In this document: in pieces, positions 1-8,534 of the stretch | Numbering within the stretch: position 1 is the first letter of the stretch | Layout: each line of letters starts with the position of its first letter | NCBI GenBank assembly: GCA_046727435.1 | Contig: JBKPCR010000485.1 | Coordinates: 1 to 35,256, forward strand | Reading direction: 5' to 3' | DNA length: 35,256 bases | Source of the DNA: CAVPRW01 sp046727435 [NCBI: bacterium] | GTDB taxonomy: Bacteria > Tectomicrobia > Entotheonellia > J063 | Program-made: the position numbers and the translations under genes | The notes under the pieces: model-generated | Told to the model about the DNA's origin: nothing | The model's database searches: none | The model's input: only the letters and a program-made list of their open reading frames with translations

Positions 1-180
1 CACGAGCCGCGTGCCCTCGGCATGGAGCGTTTCGACCACGCGACGATAATGCAGGGCTGGGAGGCGAAACCGCTCCACCCGGTCGTCCCAGGTAGCATAG
101 TCGATCCACGCCTTCCCCGGTGGTGGGGGGTGCAACAACAGCGTGCCGCGGTCGAACCAGAGTGTCGGTGGGCGAGCCAT
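1..180 (-). CDS. XPB-like DEAD/DEAH helicase, N-terminal fragment (runs off window)
   Basis: Reading the minus strand from an ATG at 178-180 gives 60 open codons reaching the left edge, so only the N-terminus is visible. The peptide contains LWFDRGTLLL near residues 7-16, then WDDRVERFR and LPALHYRRVVETL. This resembles the start of bacterial and archaeal XPB/ERCC3-type superfamily 2 helicases (FDRGTL, later WDxRVxxxRxPAxxYRxL). A GGAG lies about 10 nt upstream of the ATG. The helicase motifs are outside the window, so the call rests on the N-terminal signature only. It is divergent from the acyl-CoA ligase gene. Confidence 0.55.
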   Translation of the reverse strand, partial: MARPPTLWFDRGTLLLHPPPPGKAWIDYATWDDRVERFRLPALHYRRVVETLHAEGTRLV

Positions 181-734
181 AGGACGCGCTCCGTGGTCAC
201 GGGAGTCAGGGTACTGGTCGTGACGGCCTGATGTGGTCAGGATTATACGATATTTGCGAGGCGAGGGAAACGGCCGGGCATGGTCAATTTCCCCCATCCT
301 GGACAGGCGTTTTCTGGAGACTATCTCTCGAATCTCGTCGACCTCATGATGGTGGGGCCTTCACGACACGGCACAATAGCCCCAACGAACTCCGGGCAGA
401 TACGGGAGCCGGCCGCCACGACCGTTGGGGGAGGTAACATGTGCCGCTTGGGTGCCGGCGCACCAGCGGCGAACGGGTGGATAGCCACGGTTGGCGTGAT
501 GAGCTGGTCGTAGCGTTGAAAGAATTGATGCATCAGAGCCCACAACTCTCAGGGAGAAAGGCCGAGGCAGGCCAGGGGCATATATCATGCGACGCATTCT
601 ACACTCTCGATCACCTCAGGCCAAGCAAATGTATTCTCCACGATTCTCGCTCATCCTGTCGCACCTCTTGCGTTGTCGCATGTTTCATGCTACAAATGCG
701 CCGATGAGAGACTAAGCTTACGAATGAGGTGTCT
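181..734. other. Divergent intergenic region
   Basis: This 554-bp stretch separates the helicase start on the minus strand from the acyl-CoA ligase on the plus strand. Short open frames exist on both strands, but none has a convincing ribosome-binding site or recognisable protein content. A promoter candidate lies at its right end (668-696). I see no RNA gene or strong repeat here. Confidence 0.5.
668..696 (+). promoter_or_regulatory. Predicted sigma70-type promoter for the acyl-CoA ligase gene
   Basis: TTGCGT (668-673) and TACAAA (691-696) are separated by 17 bp, with TG one base upstream of the -10 hexamer (extended -10). The predicted start would lie about 30 nt before the ATG at 735. Prediction from sequence only. 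Confidence 0.4.
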
Positions 735-2414
735 ATGCTCAAACCTTGGGTGGCTCATTATGAGCCGGGCGTCCCACCCACCCTGGAATACCCCGCAGTG
801 GCGTTGCATGGGCTGCTGGAGCAGACGGCCGAACGCTATCCGGAACGGCTGGCGACTATCTTCTTCGGGGCGAAACTCCCTTACCGTGCATTGAATGAAG
901 CGGCCAATCGTTTTGCCCACGCACTCCTGAATCTTGGACTAAAGCAGGGAGATCGGGTCGCCCTCATGCTGCCGAATTGCCCGCAGTTCCTCATCGCCTT
1001 CTATGGCGCATTGAAGGCCGGTGCTGTGGTCGCCGCTATGAACCCGCTTTATACCCCGCGCGAACTCGAATATCAGCTCAACGACGCCGAGGCGGAAACG
1101 CTGGTGACGCTGAGCAAGTTTTATCCGACCGTGGAGGCCGTCCGTGGTAAAACCGCCCTGCAGCGGGTGATCGTCACCAATATCAAAGAGTACCTTCCGA
1201 TGGCGCGGCGGACGCTTTTCACGCTGTTCAAGGAGCGCAAAGACGGCCATCGGGTGAGCCTTCGACGCGATGCTCCCACCCATTGGTTCCAGGGCCTCCT
1301 GGCGGCACCGCGCACGTCGAGTACGCCTGGCATCCCTGTCGACCCGAGCGCTGCTGCATTATTACAGTATACTGGGGGCACGACCGGCACCCCCAAGGGG
1401 GCGGTGCTCACGCACAGTGGGCTGGTGGCCAATACGCTGCAGATTCGATCCTGGCTGTCGGACTTTCAGGAAGGTGCAGAAACCATGCTCCTGGTCCTAC
1501 CACTCTTCCATGTCTTCGGCATGGGGGCGTGCATGAGCGTGATGGTCCAGGGCGCCGGGACGATGATCCTGCTGCCGCAATTTAAAACCCATGACGTGCT
1601 GCAGGCACTGAGTAAACACCGCGCTACCCTGTTTCCAGGCGTGCCGAGCATGTATGTGGCACTCAACAATTCCCCCGAGTTACCGACGGTAGATCTCACC
1701 TCCCTGCGCCACTGTTTCAGCGGCGCCGCGCCATTGCCGCAGGAAGTGCAGGAGCGCTTCGAAGCACATATCGGTGGACGGCTGGTCGAGGGCTACGGCA
1801 TGACCGAGGCGAATGCCTGCATCATCACCCCATTGCGTGGCGCGCGCAAGCGGGGAAGCATCGGCGTTCCCATCCCGGATGTTGAAGCGAGAATCGTCGA
1901 TGTTGAGACGGGTGTGCGAACCCTGGCGCCGGGCGAAATAGGCGAGCTGGTGGTTCAATGTCCGCAGCAACTACACGGCTACTGGCGCAATGCCGACGAC
2001 ACCGCTCAGGTGCTGCGCGATGGATGGATCTATACCGGCGATATCGCCCGCATGGATGATGACGGGTTTTTCTACATCGTGGACCGTAAGAAGGAAATGA
2101 TCCTGTCGGGCGGCTTCAACGTCTATCCACGCGACGTCGAAGAGGTGCTCTACCTACACCCGAAGGTCCGGGAGGCTGCGGTCATCGGCATTCCGGATGC
2201 CTTTCATGGGGAGCGAGTTAAGGCCTTCGTGGTGCCACATGACGGGGAGGTCCCCAGTGCTGATGAGATCATCGCCTTCTGCCGTAAGCATCTGGTCGCT
2301 TACAAAGTTCCAACGCAGGTAGAATTTCGGGACAGCTTGCCGAAGACATTGATCGGGAAGGTGTTACGTCGGGTCTTGATGGAGGAGGAGCGGCAAAGGA
2401 TCATGTCGTCATGA
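735..2414 (+). CDS. Long-chain fatty acid--CoA ligase (AMP-binding family)
   Basis: This 559-residue enzyme of the adenylate-forming superfamily should activate a carboxylic acid, probably a medium- or long-chain fatty acid, to its acyl-CoA via an acyl-AMP intermediate in the cytoplasm. The phosphate-binding loop YTGGTTGTPKG starts at residue 212. It is followed by the GYGMTEA adenylation motif, YTGDIARMDDDG, the hinge DRKKEMILSGG from residue 450, and the C-terminal catalytic lysine in LPKTLIGK (residue 542). Length and motif order match FadD-type ligases. I chose ATG 735 because GAGG (726-729) lies 5 nt upstream; a GTG at 729 overlaps that site. The stop overlaps the next start (ATGA), so translation of the two genes is probably coupled. 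Substrate chain length cannot be read from the sequence. Confidence 0.9.
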   Translation: MLKPWVAHYEPGVPPTLEYPAVALHGLLEQTAERYPERLATIFFGAKLPYRALNEAANRFAHALLNLGLKQGDRVALMLPNCPQFLIAFYGALKAGAVVAAMNPLYTPRELEYQLNDAEAETLVTLSKFYPTVEAVRGKTALQRVIVTNIKEYLPMARRTLFTLFKERKDGHRVSLRRDAPTHWFQGLLAAPRTSSTPGIPVDPSAAALLQYTGGTTGTPKGAVLTHSGLVANTLQIRSWLSDFQEGAETMLLVLPLFHVFGMGACMSVMVQGAGTMILLPQFKTHDVLQALSKHRATLFPGVPSMYVALNNSPELPTVDLTSLRHCFSGAAPLPQEVQERFEAHIGGRLVEGYGMTEANACIITPLRGARKRGSIGVPIPDVEARIVDVETGVRTLAPGEIGELVVQCPQQLHGYWRNADDTAQVLRDGWIYTGDIARMDDDGFFYIVDRKKEMILSGGFNVYPRDVEEVLYLHPKVREAAVIGIPDAFHGERVKAFVVPHDGEVPSADEIIAFCRKHLVAYKVPTQVEFRDSLPKTLIGKVLRRVLMEEERQRIMSS

Positions 2415-2653
2415 TCAAGGAAATCATCGACGCCAAGCTTATGGAGGATTTGTTGAAGGCAGCGGCCCACCTGGCCCGTGTGGGAGCCCCACACCTGTGG
2501 CTCGATTACGACGCCGAGGCAGACGCGTTGTATGTGAACTTTCAGAAACCCCAGCGGGCGACAAAGAGTGAGTTACTCGACAATGGGGTGATCTTGCGCT
2601 ACCGAGGCGAGAAACTGGTGGGGATGGTGGTGTTTGACGCCTCTACGCGCTAA
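2411..2653 (+). CDS. DUF2283 domain protein
   Basis: An 80-residue protein whose second half, LDYDAEADALYVNF from about residue 33 and a GVILRYRGEKLVGMVVFDAS-like strand-turn-strand, fits the DUF2283 family (small beta proteins of unknown function). The first 30 residues form a predicted helix that is longer than in minimal DUF2283 proteins. Its ATG overlaps the stop of the acyl-CoA ligase in an ATGA junction, showing it is the distal gene of that transcript. DUF2283 proteins often lie near toxin-antitoxin-like or unknown genes. Here the partner is metabolic, so its role is open. Confidence 0.7.
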   Translation: MIKEIIDAKLMEDLLKAAAHLARVGAPHLWLDYDAEADALYVNFQKPQRATKSELLDNGVILRYRGEKLVGMVVFDASTR

Positions 2654-2815
2654 GCGCTTCGGTCATCGGTTGTATGGGTGTGCGGATGCCCAGCGTGCGG
2701 CGAGGAGAGGTGATCGGCGACACATGTTGCCCTGGCCATCGCTCAATGAGGTGCCAGGGACGCTAGGTCACGCCATCGACCCCAGCCGCGCGAGAGAGGT
2801 GGATAACAGACGGCT

Positions 2816-3772
2816 ATGAGTAGAAAAGTCGTGACCATCGGCGGCGGAGCGGGGCAGTCGCGGGTGCTGGCTGGGCTGAAGCGCGTAAAGGAATTAAAAG
2901 ATCTGGAGGTGACGTCGATCGTCACAGCGGCCGACAGCGGTGGCAGCAGTGGACGGCTACGAGATGAGTTCGGTGTGCATCCGTGGGGCGATATTCTGCG
3001 CTGCATCGTTGGCCTCTCCGATGCCCCTGAAGACCTGCGCGAGCTCTTTCTCTATCGTTTCCCGGGCACCGGTGATCTGGGGCAGCATACCGTCGGGAAC
3101 ATCATCCTCACCGCCCTGAATCAGCTCAAAGGTAGCCCATTGGAAGCAGTCCTGGCCTTATGCCACCTGCTACATGTACGAGAAATGGTTCTACCGGTCA
3201 CCGAGGCGAGCGTTGAGCTCTGCGCGCGCCTGGAAGATGGAACCATCGTGCGCGGTGAGCATAACATCGATGCGCCAAAGTATGACCCACACCTCCACAT
3301 CAAAGAGGTCTGGCTAGAGCCCCAAGAGTGTGCCCCCGTCCCGGGGGTACTGCTGGCCATCGCCACGGCTGACCTCATCGTCCTCGGGCCCGGTGATCTC
3401 TATACCAGTATTTTGCCGAATCTCCTGGTGCCCGGTGTGGCCCGGGCGATCAGTCAGGCACGCGCGAAGAAGTTGTTTGTCTGTAGCCTGATGACAAAAT
3501 TGGGCGAGACACATGGCTTCAAGGCTTCCGATTTTGTGACATTGATCGAATCCCACTTGGGGACCAGGCTGGATTTCGTCATCTGCAACACGGCGGTCCC
3601 CACTCCTGAGGTGCTGGAGAGCTACCGTGGCGAGGACGCTGATCAAGTTGAAGTCGATCTGGAACTTGGCCAGAGCGAGCGCCAGATCATCGCCGCTGAC
3701 GTCCTCTCTGCCGGCATTCGCGCCCGCCACGATCCTTCCAAACTTGGCCTGCTCCTGGCGGCCTTGCTCTAG
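2816..3772 (+). CDS. yvcK: YvcK/CofD-like protein (gluconeogenesis factor family)
   Basis: A 318-residue protein of the CofD-like fold. YvcK proteins bind UDP-sugars (UDP-GlcNAc in Bacillus) and influence carbon flux and cell-wall precursor supply. Visible signatures are the N-terminal nucleotide loop IGGGAGQSRVL (residues 8-18; most relatives read GGGTG), TAADSGGSSGRLRDEFG near 36-53, GPGDLYTSILPNLLVPG near 196-212, and CSLMTKLGETHGF near 225-237. The usual PPGDIRNCL motif is replaced by HPWGDILRCI. ATG 2816 gives the family start; GAGAGG is about 17 nt upstream, further than usual. It stands 162 nt after the DUF2283 gene and has its own candidate context. A different CofD-like subfamily is possible, but the family call is firm. 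Confidence 0.85.
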   Translation: MSRKVVTIGGGAGQSRVLAGLKRVKELKDLEVTSIVTAADSGGSSGRLRDEFGVHPWGDILRCIVGLSDAPEDLRELFLYRFPGTGDLGQHTVGNIILTALNQLKGSPLEAVLALCHLLHVREMVLPVTEASVELCARLEDGTIVRGEHNIDAPKYDPHLHIKEVWLEPQECAPVPGVLLAIATADLIVLGPGDLYTSILPNLLVPGVARAISQARAKKLFVCSLMTKLGETHGFKASDFVTLIESHLGTRLDFVICNTAVPTPEVLESYRGEDADQVEVDLELGQSERQIIAADVLSAGIRARHDPSKLGLLLAALL

Positions 3773-3848
3773 AGGCAAGTCGCCATTCCTGCCGTAGAGA
3801 CTGGCCTTGAAGCGGTGGAAAGTAATTTCCCTTCAACGCATTTCCCGC

Positions 3849-3877
3849 TTGACACGACCAGACGGCTTCTTTAGGAT
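3849..3877 (+). promoter_or_regulatory. Strong sigma70-type promoter for the molybdenum hydroxylase operon
   Basis: A perfect TTGACA (3849-3854) is followed after 17 bp by TAGGAT (3872-3877). It lies 50 nt upstream of the small-subunit ATG, and GGAGGA (3912-3917) serves as the ribosome-binding site. No operator-like repeat is obvious around it. Confidence 0.6.
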
Positions 3878-3926
3878 GCCGCACGGACTCTGACCCGAGG
3901 CGGATATTCACGGAGGAGGACTCGCG

Positions 3927-4400
3927 ATGACACGCAAGATTAGCCTGACCGTAAACGGCATGCAGACCTCCCATGAGGTCGAACCACGGCTGCTCCTGGT
4001 GCATTATCTGCGCGATGGACTCGGCCTCACGGGAACCCATATCGGCTGCGATACCAGCCAGTGTGGGGCGTGCACGGTGATGTTGAATGGGGTGGCGGTC
4101 AAATCGTGTACGATCTTGGCCGTGCAAGCCGATGGCGCTGAGATATTGACCATCGAGGGCATGGGGACAGAGGATCAGCTGCACCCCATACAGGAAGGGT
4201 TTTGGGAAGAACATGGCCTGCAATGTGGCTTCTGCACCCCAGGCATGATCATGGCGGCTCATCAACTGCTGCAGCGCAACCCCAATCCCTCCGAGGCAGA
4301 GATTCGCTGGGGGCTTGAGGGCAATCTGTGTCGCTGCACCGGCTATCAGCATATCGTGAAGGCTGTGCAGTACGCTGCCGGCAAGCTGGCGAGCAAATGA
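3927..4400 (+). CDS. Molybdenum hydroxylase small subunit, two [2Fe-2S] clusters (CoxS-like)
   Basis: This 157-residue iron-sulfur subunit passes electrons from the molybdenum centre to FAD in xanthine-oxidase-family hydroxylases. The N-terminal ferredoxin domain holds Cys41, Cys46, Cys49 and Cys61 (C-x4-C-x2-C-x11-C). The helical C-terminal domain holds Cys100, Cys103, Cys135 and Cys137 (CGFC and CRC), completing both clusters. Length is typical. ATG 3927 follows a clear GGAGGA. It is the first gene of a three-gene operon, 12 nt before the large subunit. The S-L-M order differs from the M-S-L order of true carboxydotroph cox operons. Annotation pipelines often name this carbon-monoxide dehydrogenase small chain, but the large subunit argues for another substrate. 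Confidence 0.9.
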   Translation: MTRKISLTVNGMQTSHEVEPRLLLVHYLRDGLGLTGTHIGCDTSQCGACTVMLNGVAVKSCTILAVQADGAEILTIEGMGTEDQLHPIQEGFWEEHGLQCGFCTPGMIMAAHQLLQRNPNPSEAEIRWGLEGNLCRCTGYQHIVKAVQYAAGKLASK

Positions 4401-4412
4401 GGAGGTCACGCC

Positions 4413-6755
4413 ATGGCAACGTCGTTGGTCGGTTCTCGTATCAAACGCCGCGAGGATCCACGTCTCATCATGGGTCGTGGCACTTACGTCGATGACATCC
4501 AGCTCCCACGCATGACCTACGCCGCCATTCTGCGCAGTCCCTATGCCCATGCCAGGATTCGCAGCATCAACGTCGACAAGGCCAAAGCGCTTCCCGGAGT
4601 CGTGGCAGTGATGACGGGGGCCGACCTGCAGGGGAAAAACGTGCCCTGCGGCTGGACCCTTCCCGATATCAAAGTCGCCCCGCATCCCGCGTTAGCCGTG
4701 GGAAAGGTCCGCTATACTGGCGATGCGGTGGCGGCGGTGGTGGCTGAGGAGCGCTACATTGCTAGAGATGCTCTGGACCTGATCGAGGTCGATTTCGAGC
4801 CCTTACCGGTGGTGGTGGATGCGGAGCAAGCGATCCAGCCAGGAGCCCCGCAGCTCCATGATGAGGTTCCCAATAACACCACCTTCGTGTGGAAGGTCGG
4901 CGGAGGAGATATCGACAAGGCCTTCCGGGAAGCGGAAGTTGTGGTGAAAGAGCGTATCGTCAATCAACGCTTGATCCCCAACGCCATCGAGCCACGTGGG
5001 ATGGTGGCCCAGTACACCCCGGGCAGCGGCGATCTGATTCTGTGGACCGCCACACAAATCCCGCATCTAGTCAGGCTCTTGCTCTCCATGGTGATAGGCA
5101 TTCCTGAGCACAAAGTGCGTGTCATCGCGCCTGAGGTCGGCGGGGGGTTCGGGTCGAAGCTCTACCTCTATCCCGAGGAGGTCATCGTCGCCACCTTGGC
5201 GAAGATGACAGGGCGCCCGGTGAAGTGGATCGAAGAGCGACGCGAGAACTATGTCGCCACCACACACGGGCGTGACCAGGTGCAGTACGTGGAGGTTGCC
5301 GCGAATCGCGATGGCACGATTACCGGCCTACGGGTGAAGAGCATCGCCAACATGGGAGCCTATCTGTCCACCTTCGCGCCGGGGATTCCCACCATCCTCT
5401 TCGGCCTGATGCTGGCCGGCAATTATCGCATTCCCAATATCGCCTGCGAGGTCACCGGGGTGCATACCAACACCACCTTGGTGGATGCCTACCGCGGTGC
5501 CGGGCGCCCAGAGGCCACCTACCTGGTGGAGCGCGCCGTGGACCTGACAGCCCGGGAGCTGGGGATGGACCCAGCAGAGATTCGCCGCCGGAACTTCGTC
5601 CCGGCCAACGCCTTCCCCCACACCACTGCGACCGGCGTGACATACGATAGCGGGAACTATCAACCGACCCTCGACAAAGCCCTCGAGATCGCGGGCTATC
5701 AGCAGCTACGTCAGGAGCAGGAACGCTCGCGTCAGGAGGGGAAATACCTTGGCATTGGAGTAGTCACCTACGTAGAGATCTGCGGCATGGCTCCGTCCCA
5801 GGTGCTAGGCGCGGTCGGCGCCGGGGCTGGGGGTTGGGAGAGCGCCACGGTGCGCGTCCACCCGACGGGGAAAGTGACGCTCTACAGCGGCGCCTCGTCG
5901 CATGGACAGGGACATGAGACGGCCTTTGCACAAATCGTCGGCGATGGTCTGGGGATCCCCCTTGAGGATGTGGAAGTGGTCCACGGCGACACGGCCCAGG
6001 TGCAGTTCGGCATCGGCACTTTTGGGAGCCGCAGCGCTGCCGTCGGCGGTATGGCAGCGGTCATGAGCGTCAACAAGGTCGAGGAAAAAGCCAAGAAGAT
6101 CGCTGCCTTCTTACTCGAAGCTGCGGAGGCGGATTTGGTCTTCGAGGGTGGTAAATTTTTCGTCAAGGGAACGCCAGGACGCGATGTCAGCATTCAGCAA
6201 GTAGCGTTCGCCGCGTATGTGCCGCATAAATACCCGACCGGCCTGGAGCCAGGGTTGGAGGCCACGAGCTTCTACGACCCATCTAACTTCACCTGGCCGT
6301 TTGGTACCCATGTGGCCGTGGTAGAGGTCGATCCCGAAACCGGAGTGATCAAGCTACGGCGGTATGTGGCGGTGGATGACTGTGGGCGAGTCATCAATCC
6401 CCTCCTGGTCGACGGACAAATTCATGGTGGGCTGGCTCAGGGTATCGCTCAGGCGCTGTATGAAGAGGCGGTCTATGACGAGAATGGTCAGCTCGTCAGC
6501 GGCTCGCTGATGGATTATGCAGTGCCAAAGGCCGATGATCTGGTGAATTTCGAGCTGGACCGCACTGAGACCCCATCTCCAGTCAATGCCCTCGGCGTCA
6601 AAGGCATCGGCGAGGCAGGGACGATCGCGTCCAGCGCCGCGATCGTCAACGCCGTGGTCGATGCTCTGGCGCCACTGGGTGTGAAACATCTCGACATGCC
6701 GCTGAAACCCGAGCGAGTATGGCAGGCGATACAACAAGCCCAGGCGAGGAGGTAA
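4413..6755 (+). CDS. Molybdopterin-binding large subunit, form II CO dehydrogenase-like
   Basis: This 780-residue catalytic subunit of the xanthine oxidase family binds Mo-molybdopterin cytosine dinucleotide. The N-terminal a/b-hammerhead domain runs from GSRIKRREDPRLIMGRG. The MPT-binding motif VGGGFGSK lies near 245-252, GQGHETAFAQ near 500, and the catalytic glutamate is Glu734 in KGIGEAGT. The active-site loop is AYRGAGR (359-365), the form II signature. True aerobic CO dehydrogenases (form I) have AYxCSFR with the selenated, copper-binding cysteine, which is missing here. It is therefore best read as a hydroxylase of unknown substrate (aldehyde, N-heterocycle or aromatic). A ribosome-binding site (GAGGAG-like, just after the coxS-like stop) precedes ATG 4413. 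The stop lies 5 nt before the FAD subunit. Confidence 0.9.
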   Translation: MATSLVGSRIKRREDPRLIMGRGTYVDDIQLPRMTYAAILRSPYAHARIRSINVDKAKALPGVVAVMTGADLQGKNVPCGWTLPDIKVAPHPALAVGKVRYTGDAVAAVVAEERYIARDALDLIEVDFEPLPVVVDAEQAIQPGAPQLHDEVPNNTTFVWKVGGGDIDKAFREAEVVVKERIVNQRLIPNAIEPRGMVAQYTPGSGDLILWTATQIPHLVRLLLSMVIGIPEHKVRVIAPEVGGGFGSKLYLYPEEVIVATLAKMTGRPVKWIEERRENYVATTHGRDQVQYVEVAANRDGTITGLRVKSIANMGAYLSTFAPGIPTILFGLMLAGNYRIPNIACEVTGVHTNTTLVDAYRGAGRPEATYLVERAVDLTARELGMDPAEIRRRNFVPANAFPHTTATGVTYDSGNYQPTLDKALEIAGYQQLRQEQERSRQEGKYLGIGVVTYVEICGMAPSQVLGAVGAGAGGWESATVRVHPTGKVTLYSGASSHGQGHETAFAQIVGDGLGIPLEDVEVVHGDTAQVQFGIGTFGSRSAAVGGMAAVMSVNKVEEKAKKIAAFLLEAAEADLVFEGGKFFVKGTPGRDVSIQQVAFAAYVPHKYPTGLEPGLEATSFYDPSNFTWPFGTHVAVVEVDPETGVIKLRRYVAVDDCGRVINPLLVDGQIHGGLAQGIAQALYEEAVYDENGQLVSGSLMDYAVPKADDLVNFELDRTETPSPVNALGVKGIGEAGTIASSAAIVNAVVDALAPLGVKHLDMPLKPERVWQAIQQAQARR

Positions 6756-6760
6756 AGGCC

Positions 6761-7624
6761 ATGTCGGCGACCACGTTCGAGTATCATGCTCCGACCACGA
6801 TTCAGGAAGCCCTCTCGCTCCTCACACAGTATGGCGGGGAGGCGAAGGTTCTTGCCGGCGGCCATAGCCTGCTCCCCATCATGAATCTCCGCCTGGCGCA
6901 GCCGAAAGCGCTGATCGACATCGGCAAGATCCCGGGATTGTCGGGCATCCGGGAGGAGAATGGCACCATCGTCATCGGCGCCATGACGACCCACTATCTG
7001 GTGGAAAGCTCATCGCTCCTCAAGCAAAAGGTGCCCATTCTCCCCGAAACAGCCGGCGTGATTGGTGATGTTCAAATACGCAACCGCGGGACCATCGGCG
7101 GCAGCATCGCTCACGCTGACCCGGCGGGTGATCTACCGGCCGCAGCCGTGGCCCTGGATATGCAGCTCAAGGCCGTCGGACCACGGGGGGAGCGTACTCT
7201 CAACGCGCGGGAGTTCTTCGTCGACATTTTGACCACCGCACTGCAGCCCGATGAAATCCTCACCGAAATCCGGGTGCCGGCTTTTGCACCACGCACCGGC
7301 AGCGCCTACGAAAAATTCCCCAATCCGGCGTCGCGCTATGCCATCGTCGGCGCCGCTGCCGTCGTCACTGTGGACGGCAATGGCGTGTGCCAGAAGGCCA
7401 GCGTCGGCTTGAACGGTATCACTGGGACGCCGGTGGCGGCGGTGGGCGTCGAGCAGGCCCTCATCGGCAAGCGCCTCAATGAGCAGTCCATCCAGGAAGC
7501 TGCCGCCAAGGCTGCAGATGGCCTCGACCCATTAGGGGACATTTTTGCCTCCGCCGTGTACCGGGCGCACCTCGCCCGCGTCTATACGAAGCGCGCCCTG
7601 GCGAAGGCCAGCGGGCGGGTGTGA
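6761..7624 (+). CDS. Molybdenum hydroxylase FAD-binding medium subunit (CoxM-like)
   Basis: This 287-residue flavoprotein subunit accepts electrons from the 2Fe-2S subunit and passes them to an external acceptor. The FAD pyrophosphate motifs are AGGHSLLP (32-39) and TIGGSIAHADPAGDLP (from about 111), both characteristic of the CoxM/xanthine dehydrogenase FAD domain. The CO dehydrogenase flavoprotein C-terminal domain follows (about 175-285). I chose ATG 6761 because the GAGGAGG run (6746-6752) is 8 nt upstream; an in-frame upstream ATG lies inside the large-subunit gene. It is the last gene of the operon and is followed within 25 nt by a terminator hairpin. Confidence 0.9.
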   Translation: MSATTFEYHAPTTIQEALSLLTQYGGEAKVLAGGHSLLPIMNLRLAQPKALIDIGKIPGLSGIREENGTIVIGAMTTHYLVESSSLLKQKVPILPETAGVIGDVQIRNRGTIGGSIAHADPAGDLPAAAVALDMQLKAVGPRGERTLNAREFFVDILTTALQPDEILTEIRVPAFAPRTGSAYEKFPNPASRYAIVGAAAVVTVDGNGVCQKASVGLNGITGTPVAAVGVEQALIGKRLNEQSIQEAAAKAADGLDPLGDIFASAVYRAHLARVYTKRALAKASGRV

Positions 7625-7648
7625 GTTTTGTAGTTGGGAGCTTTATCC

Positions 7649-7697
7649 AGGCCAGGCTTGGGGTAGAAAGACCATACTCCAACCTGGCCTTTTCTTT
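7649..7697 (+). terminator. Rho-independent terminator after the hydroxylase operon
   Basis: AGGCCAGG (7649-7656) pairs with CCTGGCCT (7683-7690). Inner TTGG/CCAA pairing extends the stem past one unpaired base, and TTTTCTTT follows directly. The position just downstream of the last operon gene supports the call. Confidence 0.7.
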
Positions 7698-7826
7698 CCT
7701 GGGGTCATTGACTAGAGGGGAGACGCCTGAATTCAGCCAGCACGGCTATCGCCCGAAGCTCACCAGCGCCGTGAGGCGTCCGGTGCAGCAGGTGGCTATG
7801 CCTGGCCACTACACCGCCCTGACTAC

Positions 7827-8207
7827 TTACCAGATATACGGTTGTGCCGTTACAAGCCCAGAGATCATGCGGTAATGTTTGACATTAAAAGTGCATAGAG
7901 TTGAGGATAAACCGATGGCGCATGCGGCAATCAAGGCATCAAGTATCCCTGTGCCGTGTGACAAATGATATGCGGTGAAATCGGACAGGGCGCGTTGACA
8001 GTCTGTTTCTGTCGGCCAGACGATAGGCAAGGGCGCTACCAGCCTCAATGCCTGCCGCACCTGCTGCATATTCTTCGCGTCCTGCACCAATTCCATGACT
8101 ACTACACCGGGAACGGAGGGGAGTTCGCTGAGGGTGGCGAACCACGTAAGGGCAGGTGTGTACCCTCGCTGAACGTCTATCAACACGTCAGTGTCCAACA
8201 AGTACAT
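7827..8207 (-). CDS. vapC: VapC-family PIN-domain toxin (ribonuclease)
   Basis: A 126-residue PIN-domain protein. VapC toxins are Mg-dependent ribonucleases that cut tRNA or rRNA when released from antitoxin. LLDTDVLID at residues 3-11 supplies Asp5. Glu39 (VVVMEL) and Asp90 (GILDALIA) complete the acidic core. The fourth position (TFNVKHY) has Asn108 where many PIN proteins have Asp. I chose ATG 8205-8207 over an upstream in-frame start because it puts LDTDVLID at the N-terminus, as in the family, and leaves only 4 nt after the antitoxin stop. The pair sits at the edge of an accessory island on the minus strand. Confidence 0.85.
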   Translation of the reverse strand: MYLLDTDVLIDVQRGYTPALTWFATLSELPSVPGVVVMELVQDAKNMQQVRQALRLVAPLPIVWPTETDCQRALSDFTAYHLSHGTGILDALIAACAIGLSSTLCTFNVKHYRMISGLVTAQPYIW

Positions 8208-8211
8208 CGGC

Positions 8212-8472
8212 TCAGGTTCGTGTCCGCCTCTCGGCGGCAGCGCGTATCTCACGGGCATGTTTCTGGCTATCGGCAATGTCAGGTCGGGTGCCAATCAAGC
8301 CTTCGTTTTGCCAATAAGCCATCAGGTCCACACCTGTCTTGGGTATGTTTCCTACGATCCGCCCAGTGGTGAGTATACGTAGAGCATACTCAGCGAGAGG
8401 CAGGCCAAGCTGTGCGGCTTCGAGAGAAAGTTCGCGCTCGAGTTCTTTTGGCAGGTCAAGCATAATGCGCAT
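8212..8472 (-). CDS. VapB-like antitoxin
   Basis: An 86-residue protein preceding vapC by 4 nt, in the usual antitoxin-first order. The N-terminal MLDLPKELERELSLEAAQLG followed by LAEYALRIL fits a ribbon-helix-helix-type DNA-binding module. The basic, flexible C-terminus (EIRAAAERRTRT) would wrap the toxin. GAGGAG (8480-8485) is 7 nt upstream of the ATG at 8470-8472; an alternative ATG three codons in is less well spaced. It probably represses its own promoter together with VapC. Confidence 0.75.
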   Translation of the reverse strand: MRIMLDLPKELERELSLEAAQLGLPLAEYALRILTTGRIVGNIPKTGVDLMAYWQNEGLIGTRPDIADSQKHAREIRAAAERRTRT

Positions 8473-8505
8473 TTTCTGGCTCCTCTTTGCTACGCCCTAT
8501 AGACT

Positions 8506-8534
8506 AACATATCCTGCTTTGCTTTCCCCTGCAA
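8506..8534 (-). promoter_or_regulatory. Predicted promoter of the vapBC pair
   Basis: On the minus strand TTGCAG (8529-8534) and TATGTT (8506-8511) are 17 bp apart, placing transcription start roughly 25 nt before the antitoxin ATG. No clear inverted-repeat operator is visible in the immediate spacer. Confidence 0.4.

Noticed and set aside
3687-4685. 332-codon minus-strand open frame opposite the CoxS-like gene
   Set aside because: It is antisense to firmly identified genes, has no family-like content, and reflects the high GC content and codon bias of the plus strand.
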